NCBI GenBank assembly: GCA_000432135.1
Contig: HF990566.1
Location: 47,635-56,581 of the forward strand
Length of the DNA: 8,947 nt
Source of the DNA: Firmicutes bacterium CAG:124
Lineage (GTDB): Bacteria > Bacillota > Clostridia > Oscillospirales > Oscillospiraceae
Reading direction: 5' to 3'
In this document: piece by piece, positions 1 to 5,773 of the stretch
How positions within the stretch are numbered: position 1 is the first letter of the stretch
Layout of the letters: every line of letters begins with the position of its first letter
Notes under the pieces: model-generated
Databases searched by the model: none
Told to the model about the DNA's origin: nothing
What the model saw: only the letters and a program-made list of their open reading frames with translations
Position numbers and translations under genes: made by a program

Positions 1-1145
1 CGGAGGCCCCAGAGCGCCAGCAGCAGCTCGAGCAGCAGCTTGAGCAGGCTGTGGCGAACGCGCAGTATGAGCAGGCGGCGAAGCTGCGCGACGAGCTGCG
101 CACGCTCGTGCGCCGCCAGCTTGCCGCCCGCCGCGCCCAGCGCACCGTGAGCCTGACCCGGCAGGATATCGCCGCCGTCGTTTCCGAGCGCACCGGCATC
201 CCCGTCGGCAGGCTCCGGCAGTCTGACCGTGAACGGCTGCTGTCCCTGCGCCAGACGCTCTCCGAGCGCATCATCGGCCAGCAGGCAGCCGTCGACGCGG
301 TTTCTCCCGCCGTTCTGCGCGGCCGGACAGGCCTTGCCGACGCCGGACGCCCCGCCGCGTCCTTCCTGCTCATCGGCCCGACGGGCGTCGGAAAAACAGA
401 ATTATGTAAACAGCTTGCGCAGGTCGTCTACGGCAGTCAGGACGCGCTCATCCGCGTGGATATGTCGGAATACATGGAGCCAAGCAGCGTCTCGCGCCTG
501 CTTGGCGCGCCTCCGGGCTATGTCGGCTACGACGCAGGCGGAACGCTCACGGAAAAGGTGCGCCGCCGTCCATACTGCGTTGTACTGTTCGATGAGCTGG
601 AAAAGGCGCACCGGGATATTACCGGTATCCTTCTGCAGCTGCTCGGCGACGGGATCCTGACCGACAGCATGGGCCGCACCGTCAGCTTCAAGAACACCAT
701 CGTCGTCATGACCTCGAACCTGACTGGCCCGCAGACCGGAAAGCCCGGTCTCGGCTTCATACCCGACTGCGCGGATGTCCGCGCGCAGACCGTCCTGCGG
801 GAGGCGTTTTCTCCGGAGTTTCTGGGCCGGATCGACTGCGTCGCCTCCTTCCGTCCGCTTGCGGCAGAGGATCTTGCGAAAATTGCTGCGCTTCAGCTGC
901 GGGAGCTTGCCGGACGGCTGCAAAAGCAGAACGTTACGCTGGAAACGGCCCCGGAGCTGCCCGAGCGCCTCGGCGCGCTCTGCGCGAACGAGCCCGGAGG
1001 GGCCAGAAGCCTGCGCCGCAGGCTCCAGACCGGGATCGAAGGCCCGGCGGCGGAGCTGCTGCTGCGCGACCCGTCTGTGCGGACGCTCCGCGCCGTCTGG
1101 CAGCAGGGGAGCGTGCAGGTGAAAGCGGCTGAAGGATGTTTTTAA
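1..1145 (+). CDS. ClpC-type AAA+ ATPase unfoldase, C-terminal part (5' truncated)
   Basis: The reading frame is open from the left edge (first full codon at position 3), so the true start lies upstream; the GTG at 51 falls inside a UVR-like helix (LEQAV...YEQAAKLRDEL, about 36-110) and is not the start. What is present is the second ATPase module of a class I Clp/Hsp100 protein: Walker A GPTGVGKT (375-398), the DMSEYME and GAPPGYVGY pore-loop region, Walker B VVLFDE (579-596), the MTSN sensor 1, the arginine-finger segment (819-836) and the sensor 2 GARSLRR (999-1019), ending in a small D2 lid. A UVR-like linker plus an LGF tripeptide (750-758), at the place where ClpA/ClpC carry the ClpP-docking loop, point to a ClpC-like protein feeding the ClpP protease in the cytoplasm. 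Oddities: the usual PEFxNRID reads PEFLGRID, and sensor 2 has Ser where Pro is usual, so it may be a divergent paralogue rather than the housekeeping ClpC. A terminator follows, so it is probably not co-transcribed with the dcw genes. Confidence 0.9.
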   Translation, partial: EAPERQQQLEQQLEQAVANAQYEQAAKLRDELRTLVRRQLAARRAQRTVSLTRQDIAAVVSERTGIPVGRLRQSDRERLLSLRQTLSERIIGQQAAVDAVSPAVLRGRTGLADAGRPAASFLLIGPTGVGKTELCKQLAQVVYGSQDALIRVDMSEYMEPSSVSRLLGAPPGYVGYDAGGTLTEKVRRRPYCVVLFDELEKAHRDITGILLQLLGDGILTDSMGRTVSFKNTIVVMTSNLTGPQTGKPGLGFIPDCADVRAQTVLREAFSPEFLGRIDCVASFRPLAAEDLAKIAALQLRELAGRLQKQNVTLETAPELPERLGALCANEPGGARSLRRRLQTGIEGPAAELLLRDPSVRTLRAVWQQGSVQVKAAEGCF

Positions 1146-1167
1146 AACATTCGTTCAAAAATTCGGC

Positions 1168-1217
1168 TTTCGGGGATTTTTCACGAAAAACGTCGAAGAA
1201 TCCCCGAAAAATTTTTT
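1168..1217 (+). terminator. Intrinsic terminator after the clp gene
   Basis: The arms 1168-1182 and 1195-1209 pair over 15 bp with a single G-T wobble. After one bulged C the helix continues with ACG/CGT, closing on a loop of five A. The hairpin is followed by AA and six T (1212-1217). It starts 23 bases after the clp stop codon and precedes the mraZ promoter, so it should insulate the division cluster from clp transcription. Confidence 0.9.
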
Positions 1218-1227
1218 CAAAAAAGGG

Positions 1228-1256
1228 TTGCAATTTATGTAAACAGAACGTATTAT
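1228..1256 (+). promoter_or_regulatory. Predicted housekeeping-sigma promoter of the mraZ-dcw operon
   Basis: The -35 element is TTGCAA (1228-1233, 4 of 6 to consensus). A 17-base spacer follows, then the -10 element TATTAT (1251-1256, 5 of 6). The region is AT-rich against GC-rich surroundings and lies just after the clp terminator. Start of transcription would fall near 1263, at the first MraZ-like repeat, giving a leader of about 60 bases. Confidence 0.75.
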
Positions 1257-1262
1257 ATTATT

Positions 1263-1307
1263 GAAGTGGAGCAAAGTGGAGCGAAATTTCAGTAAAGTGG
1301 AGCGAAA
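1263..1307 (+). promoter_or_regulatory. MraZ operator: three phased direct repeats
   Basis: AAGTGGAGC occurs three times, at 1264-1272, 1274-1282 and 1295-1303. The second and third copies are embedded in a perfect 14-base repeat AAAGTGGAGCGAAA (1273-1286 and 1294-1307). The offsets are 10 and 21 bases, one and two helical turns, so all three would face the same side of the DNA. From what is known of the family, MraZ binds tandem GTGG/TGGG-type repeats of about 10-base period in front of its own gene in Escherichia coli and Mollicutes. The boxes lie in the predicted leader and the last one runs into the mraZ Shine-Dalgarno, so MraZ binding could block transcription start or early elongation. 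Confidence 0.8.
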
Positions 1308-1321
1308 GGAGGCACGAGGGG

Positions 1322-1738
1322 ATGTTTGGCAAGTACAAGCACTCAGTTGACGAAAAAGGACGTCTGTTCGTGCCGTCCAAGCTGCGCGAAGAGCTGGGAA
1401 GCACCTTCTATGTAACACTGGGCCTCGACCACTGCCTGTCCGTCTACACGGAAGCGGGCTGGAAGGCCATTGTCGATAAATATAACGCGCTGCCGATCGT
1501 ACAGGCACGAAAAATGCGCTTTCTGTTTGCCAACGCCGCCAAATGTGAGCCCGATAAGCAGGGCCGCTTCCTCATTCCGGCTGAGCTGCGCCAATACGCC
1601 GGTCTTTCCAGCGAGGTCACGTTCATCGGGCAGGGCGGCCACGCGGAGATCTGGGACAGCGCAGCCTATGACGAGCTGGAGCAGCAGACGCTGACGCCTG
1701 AAAATCTGGCGGCTGTGATGGAGGAACTTGGTTTCTGA
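1322..1738 (+). CDS. mraZ: Transcriptional regulator MraZ
   Basis: The 138-residue protein has the family's usual length and its two tandem AbrB/SpoVT-like swapped-hairpin domains, each with the signature DxxxR: DEKGR at residues 10-14 and DKQGR at 78-82. It starts MFGKYKHSVDEKGR, typical for MraZ. The start ATG is preceded at nine bases by AAAGGAGG (1305-1312), a near-perfect ribosome binding site. MraZ forms a ring-shaped oligomer that binds repeated boxes in front of its own gene and tunes the dcw operon; three such boxes lie immediately upstream here, so autoregulation is very likely. The stop codon overlaps the rsmH start by one base (TGATG), implying translational coupling with rsmH, whose product is reported in E. 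coli to oppose MraZ activity. Confidence 0.96.
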   Translation: MFGKYKHSVDEKGRLFVPSKLREELGSTFYVTLGLDHCLSVYTEAGWKAIVDKYNALPIVQARKMRFLFANAAKCEPDKQGRFLIPAELRQYAGLSSEVTFIGQGGHAEIWDSAAYDELEQQTLTPENLAAVMEELGF

Positions 1739-2670
1739 TGGAATTCGCACATCGATCTGTGCTTTTGCACGAGTGCATAGACGCGCTAGCCATCAAGCCC
1801 GACGGGATCTATCTCGACGGAACGCTCGGCGGCGCGGGCCACTCGCTGGAGATCTGCCGGAGCCTCACCACCGGCAGGCTCATCGGCGTCGACCGTGATC
1901 TGGTCGCGCTGGAGGCCGCGAAAAAGCGGCTGTACCGCCACGCGAAAAAGGTGACGCTGGTACATGATAATTTTGAAAACGTCGGCGCGATCCTTACCGC
2001 GCTGGGACTCGACCGGATCGACGGGATGCTGTTCGACTTGGGCGTTTCGTCCCCGCAGCTCGACGACGCGGAGCGCGGCTTTTCCTATATGGCCGACGCG
2101 CCGCTGGATATGCGCATGGACCGCGACCAGTCCCTCACGGCCTATGAGATCGTCAACAACTGGCCGCGCGAGGAATTAAAATCCATTCTCTACGAATATG
2201 GCGAGGAGCGCTGCGCCCCGCAGATCGCCGCCGCCATCGAACGTGTGCGGACCGACCACCCAATCGAGACAACGCTGGAGCTGGTCGACATCATCCGCTC
2301 GGCCATGCCGCCCAGCGCCCTGCGTGAAAAGCAGCATCCGGCCAAGCGCAGCTTTCAGGCCATCCGCATCGCCGTCAACGATGAGCTTGGCGCAGTCCGG
2401 CAAGGCATGGAGGCCGCCATCGACCACCTGAACCCCGGCGGTCGTCTGGTTGTCATTACGTTCCATTCACTGGAAGACCGCATCGTCAAAAACGTGTTTC
2501 AGAACGCGGCAAAGGGCTGCACCTGCCCGCCGTCGTTCCCGGTCTGTGTCTGCGGCCATAAGCCGAAGATCAAAATTCTGACGAAAAAACCCATCATCGC
2601 CACGCGCGAGGAGGTCGAGGAAAATCCCCGTTCGCGCAGTGCAAAGCTCCGCGTAGCAGAGCACGTGTAA
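1738..2670 (+). CDS. rsmH: 16S rRNA (cytosine(1402)-N(4))-methyltransferase RsmH
   Basis: RsmH (formerly MraW) transfers a methyl group from S-adenosylmethionine to N4 of C1402 in the ribosomal P site. The 310-residue length is normal for the family. Visible motifs are the SAM-binding loop GTLGGAGHS (residues 28-36), GVDRD (50-54) for ribose contact, FDLGVSS (99-105) followed by the RGFSY and LDMRMD segments, HPAKRSFQAIRI in the middle, and the C-terminal FHSLEDR (242-248). After that comes a four-cysteine stretch around CTCPP and CVCG that is common in RsmH. The ATG shares its A with the mraZ stop; GGAGGA at 1720-1725 inside mraZ serves as ribosome binding site. The frame and family alignment leave no competing start. 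Confidence 0.97.
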   Translation: MEFAHRSVLLHECIDALAIKPDGIYLDGTLGGAGHSLEICRSLTTGRLIGVDRDLVALEAAKKRLYRHAKKVTLVHDNFENVGAILTALGLDRIDGMLFDLGVSSPQLDDAERGFSYMADAPLDMRMDRDQSLTAYEIVNNWPREELKSILYEYGEERCAPQIAAAIERVRTDHPIETTLELVDIIRSAMPPSALREKQHPAKRSFQAIRIAVNDELGAVRQGMEAAIDHLNPGGRLVVITFHSLEDRIVKNVFQNAAKGCTCPPSFPVCVCGHKPKIKILTKKPIIATREEVEENPRSRSAKLRVAEHV

Positions 2671-2692
2671 CCCGGAAAGGAGTCCCGCCGTT

Positions 2693-3259
2693 ATGGCGCA
2701 GCCCAATCGAAGAAATCTTTATAGAGACAACGGCGCCGCTGCATACGATGTTTACGCATGGAACGATCAGACTGCCCGCCAGTATGACGATAACCGCGCC
2801 TATGAGCGTACCCTGCCCATCGAGCTGCCGGACGAGCGGGCCTATGAGCAGCCGTACCGAAGAGTCAAGGCCAGAACGGCCATCGCGCCGTTTACACTGG
2901 CGGGTATGCTGACGGTAGTCTGTCTCATGATCCTTGTGATTTTCGGCTATGTCCAGCTGTTTGAGGCCAGCAGCAATGTCTCAGCCCTTGAAAGCAGGCT
3001 TGCCAATCTCAAGGAGCAGCAGCTGATGCTTCAGAGCAAATACGACGCCAAGATCGATCTGACTGCCGCCGAGGAATACGCGGCTGAGATCGGCCTGACC
3101 AAATGTCAGCCCGAGCAGATCGTCTATGTCAGCTTCTCCGGGAACGATCAGGCGGAAATTTACACGCAGCAGCGCACAAGCGTCTTCGGAGAAATTCTGG
3201 ACGCCATGCAGCAGAGCATTCTCGGCCTCATCGAATATTTGCACCCCGCAGCAGCATAA
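2693..3259 (+). CDS. ftsL: FtsL-like bitopic cell division protein
   Basis: The product is 188 residues with one membrane span. Residues 1-65 form a hydrophilic, probably cytoplasmic tail rich in Tyr, Asp and Arg; residues about 66-90 are strongly hydrophobic; about 91-118 are a heptad-like coiled coil (ALESRLANLKEQQLMLQSKY). Next comes a short helix and strand (AEEYAAEIGLTKCQPEQIVYV) that matches the conserved end of FtsL/DivIC proteins. A C-terminal amphipathic stretch follows. FtsL-type proteins pair with DivIC/FtsB and recruit and activate the FtsW-FtsI septal synthase. Sequence identity in this family is low, so the call rests on architecture and on position between rsmH and the penicillin-binding protein. 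GGAAAGGAG (2674-2682) lies ten bases before the ATG. The protein is longer than a typical FtsL of about 100-130 residues, mainly through the N-terminal tail. Confidence 0.82.
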   Translation: MAQPNRRNLYRDNGAAAYDVYAWNDQTARQYDDNRAYERTLPIELPDERAYEQPYRRVKARTAIAPFTLAGMLTVVCLMILVIFGYVQLFEASSNVSALESRLANLKEQQLMLQSKYDAKIDLTAAEEYAAEIGLTKCQPEQIVYVSFSGNDQAEIYTQQRTSVFGEILDAMQQSILGLIEYLHPAAA

Positions 3260-3306
3260 GCTTGGACAGAACCTCCCAGTTTGAAATCCAGCTGAGTAAC
3301 CGGACA

Positions 3307-3336
3307 GGGGCGGTCTTTTCAGGCCGCCCCTTTTTT
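3307..3336 (+). terminator. Intrinsic terminator or attenuator between ftsL and the PBP gene
   Basis: GGGGCGG (3307-3313) pairs perfectly with CCGCCCC (3324-3330). The helix extends inward by a T-G and a C-G pair to give nine base pairs around a six-base loop, and six T (3331-3336) follow directly. This is a textbook intrinsic terminator on the + strand. The PBP start codon follows only 18 bases after the T run, so the downstream gene depends on read-through or on conditional termination. The rest of the 95-base gap (3260-3306) shows no convincing promoter, though it contains CCTCCC (3273-3278), which could in principle pair partly with the terminator's left arm. Confidence 0.8.
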
Positions 3337-3354
3337 GAACAGAAAGGCAGTTTC

Positions 3355-5763
3355 ATGGCAAAAAAGATCATCCGCCTGCCGCGCACCAAAGAGCAGAAGC
3401 AGGCAAACCGGGAGCGGAATGAGCGCGCGAACCGAACGATCCTCAGCCGTACCCTGATCCTGATGGTCCTGTGCGGCGTGATCGCGTTTGTCCCGCTGAT
3501 CGGAACGCTTTATAACCTCATGATCACCCAGCACGACTATTACAACGAAAAGGCGATCAAGAACCAGACCCGTTCGACGAATCTGACCGCAGCGCGCGGC
3601 GTGATCTACGACGCGAATATGAACGTGCTGGCCTCTTCGTCGACCGTCGAGACGGTTTTCATCGACCCGAACGAGATCGCCGAGCAGATGAAAAAGCCCG
3701 AAAACAGCAATCTGCTTGACCAGATTGCGCGCGGTCTTGGCGAAATTCTGGATGTCGAGCCGAGCTTCGTCTACGAGCAGGCCGCCGACAAGCAGTACCG
3801 CTATAAGGTCATCAGCCGAAAAATTTCTGAGGAACTGGCCGACGAGGTGCGCGCGTTTATCAGCGAAAACAAAATCACCGGCGTCTATCTCGAAACAGAC
3901 CTCAAGCGCTATTACCCCAATTCCTCCCTCGCCGCGCAGGCACTCGGCTTCGTCTCAAGCGACAACAACGGCTCCGAGGGCCTTGAAGCCTATTACAACG
4001 AAGAGCTTTCCGGCACAGCCGGGAAGGTCGTGACATCCAAGGGCAACTACGGCTCCGAGATGCCCTATACATACGAAAAATACTATGACGCCTCTGACGG
4101 CTGCAGCCTCGTTACCACCATCGACGCGACCGTGCAGGCGTATGTGAAAAAGAACCTGCAGAACGCCATTGATAAGTACGATATCAAAAACGGCGCGTTC
4201 TGTATCGTCATGGACGTGAATACGGGCGAGATCAAGGCCATGGCCACGCTCGGCTCCTATGATCCAAATAATTATCTGGAAATCTATGACGACGCGGCGG
4301 CCGCGCTTCTTGAAAATGAGCGTGATGCGGCGCTGTCCCTGCCGGAAGCGTCCGATGCCTATAAGGCCGCCATCGAGCAGTATAAGCAGGATGTTGCATC
4401 GGCACGTATGGCTCAGTGGCGCAACCGCTGCGTGTCCGACGGCTATGAGCCGGGTTCGACCTTCAAGCTCATCACGCTGGCCTCCGCAATCGATTCCGGA
4501 GCCGTCACGCTGAACGACTCGTTCTACTGCGGCGGTCAGGAAAAGTTCTCCGGCCGTGAGCAGATCCTTAACTGCTGGAAATCCGCCGGTCACGGTGCGC
4601 AGTCGACCGCGCAGGCGCTCGGCAATTCCTGCAACATCGCCTTTGGCCATATCGGCCTGCGCATGGGCGGCGACATTTTCTATGATTACCTCAAGGCCTT
4701 CGGCATTATGGAAAAAACAGGCGTTGATCTGCCGGGCGAGGCCAGCGGTCTGTTCTACGAACGGAAATACCTGAACAATCCCGCACAGTACGGCACGTCC
4801 TATCTCATCACGTCCTCTTTCGGTCAGAGCTTCCGTATCACGCCCATGCAGCTGGTGCGCTCCGTCGCGGCGATCGTCAACGGCGGCTATGTGCTCGAGC
4901 CGTATATCGTGAGCGAGGTTCTGGACGCCGACGGCAATATGGTCGAGCGGAACGAAAAGACCGTCTTGCGGCAGGCCATCAGCCAGCAGACGTCCGAAAC
5001 AATGCGCAGCCTTATGGAACAGGTCGTCACCGAGGGCACGGCCTCTGCGGCCAAAACCCCCGGCTACCGTGTCGGCGGCAAGACCGGCACGTCCGAAAAG
5101 CTGGACGAATACGACGAGGACGGCAATCAGGTCAAGGACAAGATCGTTTCCTTTATCGGCGTCGCGCCCATTGACGACCCGAAATATGTCGTCCTTGTCG
5201 CGCTTGACACGCCCGCGTATTCGCAGGACAGCGAAAAATATACCCTCCACGGGATGTATATTTCCGGCGGCCTGATGGCTGCGCCGACCGTCCGCGACAT
5301 TTTCCTTGATATTCTTCCCTATCTCGGTGTGGAGCCGGATTATGATTCCGAGGATATCCGCGGTATCAACTTCACAGTCCCAGATGTGATCGGCATGGAC
5401 GAAAGCGAAGCGGCTGCGCTGCTCGCTGAAAAAACCATCACCTACCGCATCGTCGGCACCGGCTCGACCGTCACCGACCAGCTGCCCGCGCCGGGCAGCC
5501 AGGTTCCCGGCAATTCGCAGATCATCCTCTACATGGGCGCGGAAAAGCAGCAGACGGTTGTCGAGGTGCCGGATTTCATCGGCTGCTCTGTCGCGGACGT
5601 TAACTATCTGGCTGCAAACGCCGGCCTTTACGTGCAGGCCAAGGGCACCGACCGCACGGACGTTTACGTGCTTGCGGCCTATCAGGACATCGAACCCGGA
5701 ACAGAGGTTGACAGAGGTACTACAATTACAGTAGAATTCTCTTCCACAGGCGCATCCGACTAA
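3355..5763 (+). CDS. ftsI: PASTA-domain class B penicillin-binding protein (FtsI/SpoVD type)
   Basis: This D,D-transpeptidase cross-links septal (or spore cortex) peptidoglycan outside the membrane. The 802-residue protein has a basic cytoplasmic tail, one membrane anchor at about 33-56, a pedestal domain starting near the ARGVIYD segment, and the catalytic domain with SxxK at Ser368-Lys371 (GSTFK), SxN at 425-427 (SCN) and KTGT at 576-579. Two PASTA domains follow, about 673-728 (VPDVIGM) and 735-798 (VPDFIGC). A charged helical insert of some tens of residues (DDAAAALLENERDA... to QWRNRC) precedes the SxxK motif. Cys407 and Cys426 match the spacing of the redox-active pair in Bacillus SpoVD, while two PASTA domains resemble PbpB, so the SpoVD/FtsI distinction cannot be settled. 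The start ATG follows AGAAAGG (3341-3347) at seven bases. The frame stays open upstream to 3103, but that stretch overlaps ftsL and the terminator and is not coding. Confidence 0.95.
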   Translation: MAKKIIRLPRTKEQKQANRERNERANRTILSRTLILMVLCGVIAFVPLIGTLYNLMITQHDYYNEKAIKNQTRSTNLTAARGVIYDANMNVLASSSTVETVFIDPNEIAEQMKKPENSNLLDQIARGLGEILDVEPSFVYEQAADKQYRYKVISRKISEELADEVRAFISENKITGVYLETDLKRYYPNSSLAAQALGFVSSDNNGSEGLEAYYNEELSGTAGKVVTSKGNYGSEMPYTYEKYYDASDGCSLVTTIDATVQAYVKKNLQNAIDKYDIKNGAFCIVMDVNTGEIKAMATLGSYDPNNYLEIYDDAAAALLENERDAALSLPEASDAYKAAIEQYKQDVASARMAQWRNRCVSDGYEPGSTFKLITLASAIDSGAVTLNDSFYCGGQEKFSGREQILNCWKSAGHGAQSTAQALGNSCNIAFGHIGLRMGGDIFYDYLKAFGIMEKTGVDLPGEASGLFYERKYLNNPAQYGTSYLITSSFGQSFRITPMQLVRSVAAIVNGGYVLEPYIVSEVLDADGNMVERNEKTVLRQAISQQTSETMRSLMEQVVTEGTASAAKTPGYRVGGKTGTSEKLDEYDEDGNQVKDKIVSFIGVAPIDDPKYVVLVALDTPAYSQDSEKYTLHGMYISGGLMAAPTVRDIFLDILPYLGVEPDYDSEDIRGINFTVPDVIGMDESEAAALLAEKTITYRIVGTGSTVTDQLPAPGSQVPGNSQIILYMGAEKQQTVVEVPDFIGCSVADVNYLAANAGLYVQAKGTDRTDVYVLAAYQDIEPGTEVDRGTTITVEFSSTGASD
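5708..5737 (+). promoter_or_regulatory. Predicted internal promoter for murE-murF-mraY
   Basis: Inside the last 20 codons of the PBP gene is a perfect -35 element TTGACA (5708-5713), an 18-base spacer and a -10 element TAGAAT (5732-5737, 5 of 6 to consensus). The start of transcription would fall near 5744, giving a leader of about 30 bases before the murE ATG. The local codons (AGA, ACT, ACA, ATT, ACA, GTA) are AT-rich, unlike the GC-ending codons that dominate the gene, as expected if the DNA is also kept for promoter function. Confidence 0.6.
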
Positions 5764-5773
5764 GGAGGACACT

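Noticed and set aside
3262..3291. Possible promoter (TGGACA at 3263-3268) before the PBP gene
   Set aside because: No acceptable -10 element is found at 16-18 bases, and any transcript from it would meet the terminator at 3307-3336.
3103..3354. In-frame 5' extension of the PBP gene giving an 886-residue product
   Set aside because: It overlaps ftsL in another frame and runs through the terminator hairpin. The basic tail and membrane anchor expected at the N-terminus begin at the ATG at 3355, which has a ribosome binding site.
5204..5232. TTGACA inside the PBP gene
   Set aside because: No -10-like sequence at a suitable distance.
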